From: Beijerinckia sp. 28-YEA-48
GTDB lineage: Bacteria > Pseudomonadota > Alphaproteobacteria > Rhizobiales > Beijerinckiaceae
Length of the DNA: 64,000 nt
Direction of reading: 5' to 3'
Assembly (NCBI RefSeq): GCF_900104955.1
Contig: NZ_FNSI01000001.1
Coordinates: 2,328,001 to 2,392,000 of the forward strand
A program made the translations under genes and the position numbers. Below, piece after piece: positions 26,373 through 35,336 of the stretch. The notes below the pieces were generated by a model, which did no database searches, was not told where the DNA came from, and saw nothing but the letters and a program-made list of their open reading frames with translations. How positions within the stretch are numbered: the stretch's first letter is position 1; every line of letters starts with the position of its first letter.

Positions 26373-27908
26373 ATGTCGAAGGCCATTGCCACCGCATTTG
26401 CATGCGTGGCGTTTCTGGCATCGCCCGCCCTGGCCCAGAAGGCACAGGATACGTTGCGGGTCGCTTACAAGGCGCCGATCGCCACCACGGACATCTATAT
26501 CGATCCGCAGCCGGAAACGACGCTCACCTCGGTCGCGGTTTACGACACGCTGATCGTCTTCGACAGCCAGAGCAAAACCTTCCGCCCGTCGCTCGCCGAA
26601 AGCTGGAAGCAGGTTACGCCAACCCAGCTCGATATGAAGCTGCGCGAAGGCATCAAGTTCCATGACGGCTCGCCCTTCACCGCCGACGACGTGGTCTATA
26701 CGCTGAACTACATCTCGGATCCGAAGTCCGGCCTGCGCTTCAGCGCCAACTGGGGCTTCATCGACAAGGTCGAGAAAGTCGACGACTACAACATCCGCAT
26801 CATCACCAAGAGCCCGACGCCCTATGCGCTGGCGCGCCTCGCCACGACCACGCCGATCTATCCGAAGGCGGTCCATAGCAAGCTCGAAACCAAGGGCGAT
26901 TTCGGCCGCCGCTCGCCGGTCGGCACCGGCCCCTACAAAGTGATTTCGATCGACTCTTCAAACGGCATCAAGCTCGTGCGCAACGAGGACTACAAACCGG
27001 CCGGCCCGTGGAATTCCAAGGCGAAGATCAAGAACGTCCAGTTGCTGCCGATCCCCGATCCGCAGACGCAGATCGCGCAATTGCTGACCGGCGGCCTCGA
27101 TATCATTCTCGAGTCGCCGAAAGACCAGTCGGAACAGCTCACCTCGATGCCGAACATTACCTCGACGGCCATCGAGAACACTGTCTACACCTATATGAAC
27201 TTTGACGCGGCTGGCCGCTCCGGTCTCGAGCCCCTGACCAAGCTTGATGTGCGTCGCGCCCTGTCGATGGCCATCGACCGACCGACCCTCGCCAAGGCGA
27301 TCATGGCGGGTGGCGACATGGTGAAGGTGATCGACGCGCCGTGTAATGCGGCCACTCAGGTCGGTTGCGTCGTCGATCCGGCGAATATCAAATATGATCC
27401 GAAGGCGGCGCGCGAACTGCTTGCCAAGGCCGGCTATCCCAACGGCTTCGATGTCGAGATCACCACGATCCCCGGCGTCGAGAAGCTGGGCGAAGCCATC
27501 GCCGGCCAGCTGCGTGCCATCGGCGTGCGAGCCAAGCTCGAGAACACCACATTCGTCGCGTTCCGCACCAAGCAGACGTCCGGCAAATTGCAGCTGCTCG
27601 TCGCCCACTACAGCTCAGGCGGCCTGTCCGACGTCAATTCGGCGGTGGAATACTACGTCGGCTCCGAACCCCGCGACTACTGGCACGATAAGGACATCAC
27701 CAAGATGGCCAATGCGGCGTCAGCGGAAATGGACCCGACCGCGCGCAACGACATGCTGCGCAAGATCTTCAACTCGATCAACGACAAGTCCCTGCTTCTG
27801 TCGCTGACCACTTTCCCGGCCGTCGTCGTGCACACCACCGATCTGGTGCTGCCCAAGGTCTCGACGATCTTCACGGCGCCGGAGCTCAATAATATCGGCT
27901 GGAAATAA
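26373..27908 (+). CDS. Family 5 ABC substrate-binding protein, copy 2
   Basis: A 511-residue paralogue of the gene at 24532, collinear along its whole length with the same landmarks: signal peptide ending ASPALA before QKAQD, KFHDGSPFTADDVVYTLNYI, GTGPYKVISID, and the cysteine pair DAPCNAATQVGCV. Many differences are conservative, so this is a tandem duplication old enough to have diverged. It has its own spacer (299 bp) and terminators on both sides, so it is probably transcribed separately and may be differently regulated or tuned to a related ligand. GGGAGGAATCTC precedes the ATG. Confidence 0.9.
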   Translation: MSKAIATAFACVAFLASPALAQKAQDTLRVAYKAPIATTDIYIDPQPETTLTSVAVYDTLIVFDSQSKTFRPSLAESWKQVTPTQLDMKLREGIKFHDGSPFTADDVVYTLNYISDPKSGLRFSANWGFIDKVEKVDDYNIRIITKSPTPYALARLATTTPIYPKAVHSKLETKGDFGRRSPVGTGPYKVISIDSSNGIKLVRNEDYKPAGPWNSKAKIKNVQLLPIPDPQTQIAQLLTGGLDIILESPKDQSEQLTSMPNITSTAIENTVYTYMNFDAAGRSGLEPLTKLDVRRALSMAIDRPTLAKAIMAGGDMVKVIDAPCNAATQVGCVVDPANIKYDPKAARELLAKAGYPNGFDVEITTIPGVEKLGEAIAGQLRAIGVRAKLENTTFVAFRTKQTSGKLQLLVAHYSSGGLSDVNSAVEYYVGSEPRDYWHDKDITKMANAASAEMDPTARNDMLRKIFNSINDKSLLLSLTTFPAVVVHTTDLVLPKVSTIFTAPELNNIGWK

Positions 27909-27975
27909 TCCAGCCGAATTGCGGCGGCTGTTTCGCGGCGTGGCCAGGCGCCAGGAACAGCAACCGAACTCGTAA

Positions 27976-28005
27976 GGGGACATTCTTCATGAATGTCTCC
28001 TTTTT
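27976..28005 (+). terminator. Intrinsic terminator
   Basis: GGGGACATTC pairs with GAATGTCTCC (one G-T wobble) around TTCAT, followed by five T residues at 28001-28005. It closes the second binding-protein gene. Confidence 0.85.
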
Positions 28006-28026
28006 CATTGTCTGGTCAGGGGCGCG

Positions 28027-28341
28027 CTAGCGCGCTGGCATGCCACCCGAGGAGTTGGGCGACATACTAGGCGACATGCCGCCTGACGCGGGATCGGAAT
28101 CCTGCTGTTGCTGCGGCGCTGCGCCCGACTTCTTATGGTGCGCGGCCGAAGCCACCCGATGCCTGGTTTTCCGCTTGGCATGATGGCTGGGACGCTTGGC
28201 GTGGTCTGTCGTCATGCTGTCAGACGCTGGCGCCTGCGCGCTCGGATCCATCGTGGTACTACCAGCTGCTGGGGCCTGCGCGAAAGCCGGTAAGCTCATT
28301 GCTGCCACACATGCGGCAGCCATCACCATTTTCTTTATCAT
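28027..28341 (-). CDS. Small secreted basic, His/Ala/Ser-rich protein
   Basis: A 104-residue protein of unknown function. The signal peptide covers about residues 1-22 (MIKKMVMAAACVAAMSLPAFA). The mature part is low-complexity: a Ser/Ala/Pro segment, a strongly basic His/Lys/Arg stretch (HAKRPSHHAKRKTRHR), then a Gln/Ser/Met/Pro-rich tail. AAGGAGA lies upstream of the ATG. Similar short, basic exported proteins are common in Hyphomicrobiales and may bind cell-wall polymers or metals; nothing more specific can be claimed. It diverges from a truncated globin gene. Confidence 0.7.
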   Translation of the reverse strand: MIKKMVMAAACVAAMSLPAFAQAPAAGSTTMDPSAQAPASDSMTTDHAKRPSHHAKRKTRHRVASAAHHKKSGAAPQQQQDSDPASGGMSPSMSPNSSGGMPAR

Positions 28342-28489
28342 TGTGACTTCTCCTTGCGTCGCCCGGGAGATCAATTCCTTGTCCAATTGATCGTTCCTCA
28401 GTTTGTGGACCGACTGCGACTTTTTGCGGGTTGGGCATCCCTCGATAAAATGCCACCATCCGACATATTTTCTGAGTATCGGTGAGGCG

Positions 28490-28954
28490 ATGAAGGGACG
28501 ACCAGCACCAACGCGCGCCATGACCATCGATGGCCGGTTCATCCCGGAGGCGCTCGACGAGGCGATGATCCACGCCGTCGTGCATGGCTTCTACGATAAG
28601 ATCCGCGCGGATGAATTGCTCGGGCCGGTCTTTAACAGCGCTATCGCCCCGGAAGCCTGGCCGACCCATCTCGCCAAGATGTGCGACTTCTGGTCATCGA
28701 CCCTGCTGCGTACGAACCGTTTCGAGGGACATCCGCTGCGGCCGCATCTGGCTTTGCCTGGTCTGGGCGAAGAGCATTTCCGCCGCTGGCTGACATTGTT
28801 TCGCGCCACCGTCCAGGACCTGTGTCCGCCCGATGCGGCGGCGCTGTTCCTCGACCGCGCGCTGCGCATCGGCCATTCGTTCCGGCTCGCCATCGCGTTC
28901 CATCGCGGCGAGAACGCGGTGCAGATCCAGCCGATCCTTGAGGAAAGTCTCTAA
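28490..28954 (+). CDS. Group 3 (P-type) truncated hemoglobin
   Basis: A 154-residue globin. Landmarks of the trHbP group are visible: FYDKIRADELLGPVFNSAI at the B/C helix region, HLAKMCDFWSSTLLRTNRFEGHP with the E-F region, and the proximal histidine segment with LALPGLGEEHFRRWLTLF and ALRIGHSFRLAIAFHRGE. ATG 28490 is used because GAGG precedes it; ATG 28520 is an alternative, and longer upstream frames look non-globin. Such proteins bind O2 or NO in the cytoplasm. It stands alone, convergent with an ABC permease gene. Confidence 0.82.
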   Translation: MKGRPAPTRAMTIDGRFIPEALDEAMIHAVVHGFYDKIRADELLGPVFNSAIAPEAWPTHLAKMCDFWSSTLLRTNRFEGHPLRPHLALPGLGEEHFRRWLTLFRATVQDLCPPDAAALFLDRALRIGHSFRLAIAFHRGENAVQIQPILEESL

Positions 28955-28961
28955 CTGCAGT

Positions 28962-29720
28962 TCAGGCGGATAACCGCCAGCCGCCTAGCCGCGTCTCCCA
29001 CACCCGGATTGCTTCGTTGAACGCGACAGTGGCCACGCCAAGCAGGAGAATCATGGCGGTGGCTTCCAGCACCTTGCCGGCCTCGCTCCAGCCAAACAGC
29101 AGAACGCCGATTCCGTCGCGCGAAGAATACATTTCCGCCAGCAGCACCGAGCCGACGTTGAAGATCATCGCCAGCCGCAGCCCGGTGAGGATGGTCGGCA
29201 GCATGGCTGGCGTATAGACCTTCCAATAGATCTGTGCCGTGCTGGCGCCAAACGAGCGGCTGGCGGCGACAAGTTCGCGCGGGATCGAATGCACGGCAGC
29301 GATGGTCGTCACCGCCAGGACGAAGAAGACGTGAGTGACGCCAAAGGCGACCTTCTGGGCGAAGCCGATACCGAACATCAACAGGAAGATCGGCAGAAAG
29401 ATCGATTGCGGGATGTTGAGCGCGAAACGGATGATCGGCCCGAGCCAACGATCAAGCCTGCGACTTTCCCCGACCACAAAGCCGACCAGAATGGCAGCCG
29501 GCGCACCGATGGCGAAAGCCGTGGCGACACGCCCCAGCGTCGCCCAGATGTTTTGCCGGATGATGCTATCGCCAAGCAAGCCACCGGCGGCGATAATGGC
29601 CTGGCTCGGCGGTGGCGCGAGCAGCGGATCGATCACGTGGCTACGCACCGCGATCTCCCACATCAGGAAGAACGCAGCGACAAGGCTGAGCCGAATGATC
29701 CAGATCGCATGCCGGTTCAT
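28962..29720 (-). CDS. ABC importer permease (SsuC/TauC type), second permease
   Basis: A 252-residue permease with about six membrane segments. The family segment NIPQSIFLPIFLLMFGIGFAQKVAFG and coupling motif SFGASTAQIYWKVYTPAMLPTILTG are clear. ATG 29720 begins MNRHAIWIIRLSL and lies nine bases after the stop of the binding-protein gene. It is last in an operon of permease, receptor and permease, with the ATPase gene divergent. Having two different permease genes implies a heterodimeric pore, or two importers sharing receptor and ATPase. Confidence 0.86.
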   Translation of the reverse strand: MNRHAIWIIRLSLVAAFFLMWEIAVRSHVIDPLLAPPPSQAIIAAGGLLGDSIIRQNIWATLGRVATAFAIGAPAAILVGFVVGESRRLDRWLGPIIRFALNIPQSIFLPIFLLMFGIGFAQKVAFGVTHVFFVLAVTTIAAVHSIPRELVAASRSFGASTAQIYWKVYTPAMLPTILTGLRLAMIFNVGSVLLAEMYSSRDGIGVLLFGWSEAGKVLEATAMILLLGVATVAFNEAIRVWETRLGGWRLSA

Positions 29721-29728
29721 AGCAATGC

Positions 29729-30688
29729 CTATTTCATCTCGGGGATGAAGGCGTTGGTAAACAGTTCGGCCATCGGCTTCTTCAGCTCGACGCCGGCCAT
29801 TTTGATCGTCGCCTCCATCTCGGCTGCATCGGTCCGTGGATCGCCTTCGGTGTAGCGCAGCGACGTTTCGTACATGAAGTCGAGCACTTTCGGATCGCTC
29901 TCCTTGTAGAAGCTTTTCAAGAAATCCATGGCCCAGGCCTTGTCGGCGTGAAACTTCCGCGCTGCTTCGATCCATCCGCCCCAGAATTTTTCCAAGGTCG
30001 GACCGCCGGTCTTGATGAAGGCCTGATTGCTGGCGTAGCAGGCGGGCATGTGTTTCGGCAGTTCCTTGCCATAATCGATGAGCACGCGTGCCTGGCCGGA
30101 AGTAATGAGGTTATTGGCAAAGGCGTTGAACATGACGGCAGCTTCGACCTGCCCGGATTTTAGCGCCGCCGCCATGGTCGGCTGCGTGCCCAGCGGAATG
30201 AAATCAGCCTTGATGCCAACCTTCTGGATCGCCCAATTGGCATAGAAATCCGTCGTGCCGCCCTTGGCGACGATAGCGATCTTCTTGCCGGCCAGATCTT
30301 CGAGTTTTGTCACCGGTGACGCAGCGCTCGTCAACAGGTACCAGGCCGAAGCATTGTGGCGGATGGCGCCGACGCAGATCTGACCTGCACCTCGGTTGAG
30401 CGCGGCGACAACGCCAGGCGGACTGGCGGAAACGATGCCGACTTCGCCAGCGGCGAGCGCCTCCTGCGCCGGGCTACCGCCTTTGAACACCGTCAGTTCG
30501 ACATCAAGCCCGCGTTTCTTGAAAGTACCGGCCGCGATCGCCGCCTGCAGATTGACATGAGAAATGTCGTCGAGCGCCGATATGCCGATTTTCAAAGTCT
30601 CGGCCAAAGCCATCGGCGCGTGCAACAACGGTCCTATGAAAACCGCCGTTATCGCGGCCCGGCGACACGCTGCAAATCCGATGGTCAT
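29729..30688 (-). CDS. NMT1/SsuA-type periplasmic substrate-binding protein
   Basis: A 319-residue secreted receptor. The signal peptide covers about residues 1-29 (AAITAVFIGPLLHAPMALA). The mature protein begins with TLKIGISALDDISHVNLQAAIAAG, typical of NMT1-like receptors, and has the GGSPAQEALAAGEVGIVSASPPG and IAIVAKGGTTDFYANWAIQKVG segments of the ligand cleft. GGGAGG precedes the ATG. The gene lies between two permease genes, so the set is a complete importer with the divergent ATPase. Ligand unknown; no catabolic gene is directly attached. Confidence 0.86.
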   Translation of the reverse strand: MTIGFAACRRAAITAVFIGPLLHAPMALAETLKIGISALDDISHVNLQAAIAAGTFKKRGLDVELTVFKGGSPAQEALAAGEVGIVSASPPGVVAALNRGAGQICVGAIRHNASAWYLLTSAASPVTKLEDLAGKKIAIVAKGGTTDFYANWAIQKVGIKADFIPLGTQPTMAAALKSGQVEAAVMFNAFANNLITSGQARVLIDYGKELPKHMPACYASNQAFIKTGGPTLEKFWGGWIEAARKFHADKAWAMDFLKSFYKESDPKVLDFMYETSLRYTEGDPRTDAAEMEATIKMAGVELKKPMAELFTNAFIPEMK

Positions 30689-30721
30689 TTCTGCCTCCCG
30701 TTCCGGTAAAGATGTATCGCC

Positions 30722-31465
30722 TCAAGCGCGGCGCCAATCGCCGAAGCGACGTTCAAGCCGCGTCAGCGCGATATGAACGACGGCGACGCAGCATAAAGTG
30801 AGAATGATGCCGAAATAGACGTGGCCGGTTTCAAAAACCGTGCGATGGGTTGAAATGACAAAGCCGATGCCGCCAGTCGAGGCGATCATTTCGGTCACCA
30901 CCACGCCGGCGACGGCAAGGCCGATGCCGATGCGCAGGCCGGAAATGACGCCCGGCAATGCCAGCGGCAACAGAATGCGCCACACCAGATCGAACGAGGA
31001 CGCTCCGAGCGAGCGACCGAGCTGAGCATAGCGCCTGTCGACCCCACGCACCGCCTGCATGGTGGTGAGCGCGATCGGAAAGACCGAAAGCATGACGCCA
31101 TAGGCGACCTTCGACCCCGAGCCTATGCCAAACCAGATTAGGAGCAGTGGAAACCAGATGATGTGCGGGATGGCATAAAAGCCCGACAGAAGCGGCGCGA
31201 AAACTTCGCCCGTGCGCGTGAGTAGACCGCAAATGACACCAACGGCGATGCCACAGAAAGCCGAAATGGCGACGGTGATCGCGATTTCCAGCAAGGTCGT
31301 GCGCAGGGCGGACAAGAATTCGCCAGGCGATTGGAACGCCGCCTCGACGATCTCGGCGGGGCTCGCCAGAATGATCGGACTGACCAGTTCAGCCGAACAG
31401 ATCGCCTGCCACGCGGCAAGGACGACCAGAAGCGCACCCACAAAATAGAATCGTCTGCCGCTCAC
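30722..31465 (-). CDS. ABC importer permease (SsuC/TauC type), first permease
   Basis: About 247 residues if the GTG at 31465 is the start (VSGRRFYFVGALLVVLAAWQA). Six membrane segments, the YAIPHIIWFPLLLIWFGIGSGSKVAYG segment and the coupling motif SLGASSFDLVWRILLPLALPGVISG identify the sulfonate/nitrate permease family. The frame stays open to an ATG at 31672, but those extra residues lie in the divergent promoter region and are low-complexity, so the short form is preferred. First gene of the - strand transport operon. Confidence 0.82.
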   Translation of the reverse strand: MSGRRFYFVGALLVVLAAWQAICSAELVSPIILASPAEIVEAAFQSPGEFLSALRTTLLEIAITVAISAFCGIAVGVICGLLTRTGEVFAPLLSGFYAIPHIIWFPLLLIWFGIGSGSKVAYGVMLSVFPIALTTMQAVRGVDRRYAQLGRSLGASSFDLVWRILLPLALPGVISGLRIGIGLAVAGVVVTEMIASTGGIGFVISTHRTVFETGHVYFGIILTLCCVAVVHIALTRLERRFGDWRRA

Positions 31466-31598
31466 GCCCGCCTGCCCTATGTCCCAGCGTGATCTTTCCC
31501 GACTTATCGGCAAAGCGCAATGATCCCATCCGTCGATTTGCGCTGATGGATTTACGGGCGCCGAGCCTGTATCTAGAGGCCGGCTGGGAGATGGGTCT

Positions 31599-32387
31599 AT
31601 GGCAGGAAATGCAGCGCTGGAACCGACGGGCACGGGCCGCCGGAACGCGATCGAAGCCGCCGGTATCGGCATGGTCTACGAGACATTCACGGCGCTCGAC
31701 AATGTCTCCTTCAATATCACCGAAGGAGAATTCGTCGCCGTCGTTGGTCCGAGCGGTTGCGGAAAGTCCACCTTGTTGCAAATTCTCGGCGGCCTTCTCA
31801 GCGCGACCCACGGCAAAGTGCTGATCGACGATGAGCCCGTGACGAAGCCACAGCCGGGCAAGATCGCCATCGTCTTCCAGGACGCGTTGCTGTTGCCGTG
31901 GAAGAGCGCGCTCGAAAACATTGAATTCCCGCTTGAGCTTCAGAAGTTTCCACGGGCCGAGCGACGCGAGAAGGCGCTGGCCATGCTCGATCTCGTCGGG
32001 CTGTCGGATTTTTCGCATGCGCAGCCACACGAAATGTCCGGCGGCATGCGTCAGCGTATCTCCATCGCCCGAGGTCTGGCGCAAGACCCGCGCATCATCC
32101 TGATGGACGAACCCTTCGGCGCGCTCGATGAGCAGACGCGCATCAAAATGGGCGAAGAGCTTCTGCGCATCTGGGAGCGGACCCGTAAGACCATCTTTTT
32201 CATCACGCACAGCCTGACGGAAGCGATCTACCTGTCAGACACCGTGCTGATCATGGGCCGCAAACCCGGCCGCATCGTCGAGACCCTGAAGGTGCAACTT
32301 CCCCGTCCCCGTCATATCGACATGATGGGTTCGGAGGAATTCGGCCGCGCTCGCAACCATATCTGGCGGCTGCTCAGCCAAGAGTAG
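31599..32387 (+). CDS. ABC importer ATPase (SsuB/TauB type)
   Basis: A 262-residue ATPase. Walker A is GPSGCGKST, followed by the family segment FQDALLLPWKSALENIEFP, signature MSGGMRQRISIARGL, Walker B IILMDEPFGALDEQT and H-loop FFITHSLTEAIYLSD. GGGAG lies about nine bases before the ATG. It is transcribed away from the permease-receptor-permease operon, about 130 bp apart, and would energise it. The protein starts with a short polar tail before the ABC core. Confidence 0.9.
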   Translation: MAGNAALEPTGTGRRNAIEAAGIGMVYETFTALDNVSFNITEGEFVAVVGPSGCGKSTLLQILGGLLSATHGKVLIDDEPVTKPQPGKIAIVFQDALLLPWKSALENIEFPLELQKFPRAERREKALAMLDLVGLSDFSHAQPHEMSGGMRQRISIARGLAQDPRIILMDEPFGALDEQTRIKMGEELLRIWERTRKTIFFITHSLTEAIYLSDTVLIMGRKPGRIVETLKVQLPRPRHIDMMGSEEFGRARNHIWRLLSQE

Positions 32388-32555
32388 CGAGCTAGAGGCA
32401 AGGAGCCCGTTTCCCGAACCGTTCCTGTGCCTCAAATTATCGAGGCGATGTTAGGCATTTATTGACTCCGGCTAAACGCACCCGCTTTCCGATGGGAACC
32501 AGAGCAAACATCCGAAATTGAGGACATAGCGAGGATTCCATAGGGATACCGGGCT

Positions 32556-33506
32556 ATGGCTGTCGATCTTCCTGCCGACGAGCGCACACTCCAGGCCGCC
32601 ATCATGGCGGCCGCCCTTGTCGCGGACCCGGCCGCTGCCGCCAACATTGCCAAACTGATCGAGGTCGAAAAGCTCTCCGCCCATCCGGATGAGGACGTTG
32701 TTCCCGACGACGGTTCCGGAGCGCAGAAGGAGGCAGCGCCCGCTCACGCGGATCCAACGCCCACGGGATCCGCGGAAACGCCTAACGAAGCGGCTCACAG
32801 TCCAGGACCAGAAACGCAGCCGGCACTTCTCAGCGACACGGCCTATCACGACACATCACTCGTCGCTCAAACTGACAACGCGCCCGAGGCGTCCAATAGC
32901 GCGGAACCGGTCACACCCAACGAAGTCTCCGCCGGAAGCCTCGTTGACGGCGGTGAAGGCATAGCCGTCTCTCCCGCCACTGCGCCAACGCATATGGCTG
33001 AATCGACGCCATCGCCGGACAACGATCCGTCAAGACCAGACAGCAATCATCTCGACGATCTGGTTCGCCTTCCTCACACCGATGATTTCATTCATCTGCC
33101 GGACGATCATCCGGCCACGCTGCTCTCGAACCTCACAGACAGCCTGAACCTGAAACTGGTCGACCATGTCATCGATACAGCGAGCAGTCTTGTCGGCGGT
33201 CTCATTCACGACGTTGCCATCGACACCCAGCATCTGGTCGGCTCGGCCTTGAATGCGGTCGGCGGCATTGTTGATCTTCTGCAATCGCCCATCCTGCACA
33301 ATGACGGCTCCATCGAGGTCCCCTCCCTGCATGGAATGCTTCACGATAGCCTGGACGGCCTCGCCGCCGCTGTCGAAGGCTCGCCGATACCGGACCTGAT
33401 TTCCCACGTTCTACCCCCGGCAAACCAGGATCACGATCCGGGTATCGCGCCGCTGATTGTCGATCACGTCCTCGATAGCCTGTCACACCATCTGCATCTT
33501 CTGTGA
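32556..33506 (+). CDS. Acidic, Ala/Pro/Asp-rich protein, candidate type I secretion cargo A
   Basis: A 316-residue protein without a recognised family. Residues 1-50 form an Ala-rich helical start, 50-190 are disordered-looking (Pro/Ser/Thr/Glu/Asp-rich), and 195-316 are ordered with amphipathic segments SLVGGLIHDVAIDTQHLVGS and ALNAVGGIVDLLQ, then NDGSIEVPSLHGMLHDSLDG, ending in SHHLHLL. There is no N-terminal signal peptide and no RTX glycine-rich repeat. It sits 42 bp upstream of a PrtD-like exporter, the usual place for type I cargo, and its ordered C-terminal part matches the pattern of the protein at 36699. Secretion is inferred from context and the uncleaved C-terminal end. Confidence 0.65.
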   Translation: MAVDLPADERTLQAAIMAAALVADPAAAANIAKLIEVEKLSAHPDEDVVPDDGSGAQKEAAPAHADPTPTGSAETPNEAAHSPGPETQPALLSDTAYHDTSLVAQTDNAPEASNSAEPVTPNEVSAGSLVDGGEGIAVSPATAPTHMAESTPSPDNDPSRPDSNHLDDLVRLPHTDDFIHLPDDHPATLLSNLTDSLNLKLVDHVIDTASSLVGGLIHDVAIDTQHLVGSALNAVGGIVDLLQSPILHNDGSIEVPSLHGMLHDSLDGLAAAVEGSPIPDLISHVLPPANQDHDPGIAPLIVDHVLDSLSHHLHLL

Positions 33507-33548
33507 TGGAACCATTCACTTCATGCGTGACGAGATAACAGGAGACAC

Positions 33549-35336
33549 ATGAGGGGCTGGGCCAAATTATCTTCCCATTGGGAGTCCGACGAACTCCTCG
33601 GCGTCATGAAGAAATTCAGACGGCCGCTCATCGGCGTTGCCGGAATCAGCGCGCTGATCAATCTGCTGATACTTGCCGCGCCGATCTTCATGCTTCAGGT
33701 CTACGATCGCGTGTTACCGAGCCGGAGCGTGCCGACGCTCATCAGTCTGTTTCTTCTGGTTGTCGCACTGTTCGTATTCCAAGGCTATTTCGATCGCCAA
33801 CGCAGCAGAATCATGTTGCATCTTGGCCGGCGCGTCGAAGACGAGATCGGACCAAGGGCTTTCGACATTCTTCTCCGCTCCCATGAGCGGGGAACCGACG
33901 GACAGGACGGGCTGCAAGCCCAACGTGACGTCGATACTTTGCGTGAATTCATAGCCAGCCCCGCCCTCGCCGCGCTCTTCGATTTGCCTTGGATGATTTT
34001 GTACATCGGCATCTGCTTTGCGATGCACCCGCTCATCGGCGCGACGGTTCTGGTTGCGGTCATCGTTTTTATCGGCCTGACCGCGACCGGCGAAGTGCTT
34101 CTACGGCGCAAGACCCAAGAGGCGACGCTGGCCCATGCGGACAGGCGGCGATTTTCGGAAATCATGCGTCGCAACGCCGGCATTGTTCAAGCCCTTGGCT
34201 TGCATGCCGCCATGACACACCGCTGGAACGAGGAGAACGATCGCTCCCTCGACCGACAGGAAGCCAGTGTCGAGATAACGGGCAATTTCGCCGCCCTGCA
34301 AAGGGCCTTGCGGACGACCCTACAATCCGGGCTTTTGGCTCTTGGCGCGTGGCTTGTCATTCATCAGGCGGCTACCGCTGGCGTGATGCTTGCTTCGACC
34401 ATCCTGGCAGCACGAGCCCTGGCTCCAGTCGACATGCTGATCGCTCATTGGAAGTCGTTTATCGCCGCGCGGCAGAGCTGGATGCGGCTCTCCCATATTT
34501 TCAATGAGACGCCCGTGTATCAGGATCGGACCGCTCTTGGCGCACCGAAGCAGGTCTTGCGCGTCACGGGTCTCGGATTAGCGACGCCAGGAACCGGCCG
34601 CGCGGTTCTCCATGACGTCGGCTTTCAAGTCGAGGCCGGCAGCGCTTTGGCCATTATCGGCCCGAGCGGTTCGGGAAAATCGTCTCTCGCACGCGCGTTG
34701 GTCGGGATCTGGAAAGCGCGTCACGGCACGATCCGCCTCGACGGGGCGCGCATCGACGACTGGCCGCGAGACGCGTTAAGTGTTCACATCGGCTATATGC
34801 CGCAAGACGTGGAACTTTTCCCCGGAACCGTGGCCCAGAACATCGCGCGTTTTCAAAAAGCCGTCGACGATGAAGCGCTGATGTCGGCGGCAAAGGCAGC
34901 CGGCGTTCACAATCTGATTCTCCGTCTTCCTCTCGCTTATGAAACGCTGGTCGGTGAAGGCGGCGAGCAGCTGTCTGGCGGTCAACGCCAGCGCATCGGC
35001 CTTGCAAGAGCGCTCTATGGCAATCCGTTTCTGGTGGTTCTCGACGAGCCAAATTCCAACCTCGATTCCCATGGCGAAGCCGCACTGACCGTGGCTATTC
35101 GGGAAGTTCGTCAGCGCCAAGGCATAGCCATTGTCATAGCCCACCGCTCAAGCGCGCTGGCTTCGGTCGACAAGGTTCTGGTCCTTAACGAAGGACGCAA
35201 GCAAGCCTTCGGCGATCGCGACAAGCTCTTCCCGCAACTGGTGCAGAGCGCGCCCGCAGCGCGTACGGGTGAGCGTTCCGCCGCTGCGCCGTCAGCCCGG
35301 ACGAAAGTAAAGTCCCCCAAGGAGGGCGCGGCATGA
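33549..35336 (+). CDS. Type I secretion ABC exporter (PrtD/LapB-like permease-ATPase)
   Basis: A 595-residue half-transporter. About five or six membrane segments occupy residues 25-310 (LINLLILAAPIFMLQVYDRVLPSRSVPTL is the PrtD-family opening). The C-terminal ATPase has Walker A GPSGSGKSS, the GYMPQDVELFPGTVAQNI segment, signature LSGGQRQRIGLARAL, Walker B FLVVLDEPNSNLD and an H-loop VIAHR. It lacks the N-terminal C39 peptidase-like domain, which fits non-processed cargo recognised by a C-terminal signal. GGAGACAC precedes the ATG. It overlaps the HlyD-like gene by four bases. A TolC-type outer-membrane partner is not in the window. Confidence 0.92.
   Translation: MRGWAKLSSHWESDELLGVMKKFRRPLIGVAGISALINLLILAAPIFMLQVYDRVLPSRSVPTLISLFLLVVALFVFQGYFDRQRSRIMLHLGRRVEDEIGPRAFDILLRSHERGTDGQDGLQAQRDVDTLREFIASPALAALFDLPWMILYIGICFAMHPLIGATVLVAVIVFIGLTATGEVLLRRKTQEATLAHADRRRFSEIMRRNAGIVQALGLHAAMTHRWNEENDRSLDRQEASVEITGNFAALQRALRTTLQSGLLALGAWLVIHQAATAGVMLASTILAARALAPVDMLIAHWKSFIAARQSWMRLSHIFNETPVYQDRTALGAPKQVLRVTGLGLATPGTGRAVLHDVGFQVEAGSALAIIGPSGSGKSSLARALVGIWKARHGTIRLDGARIDDWPRDALSVHIGYMPQDVELFPGTVAQNIARFQKAVDDEALMSAAKAAGVHNLILRLPLAYETLVGEGGEQLSGGQRQRIGLARALYGNPFLVVLDEPNSNLDSHGEAALTVAIREVRQRQGIAIVIAHRSSALASVDKVLVLNEGRKQAFGDRDKLFPQLVQSAPAARTGERSAAAPSARTKVKSPKEGAA

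Noticed and set aside
24532..27908. Recent gene duplication by a mobile element for the two family-5 receptors
   Set aside because: No flanking repeats, transposase or target duplications are seen, and the copies have diverged along their length.
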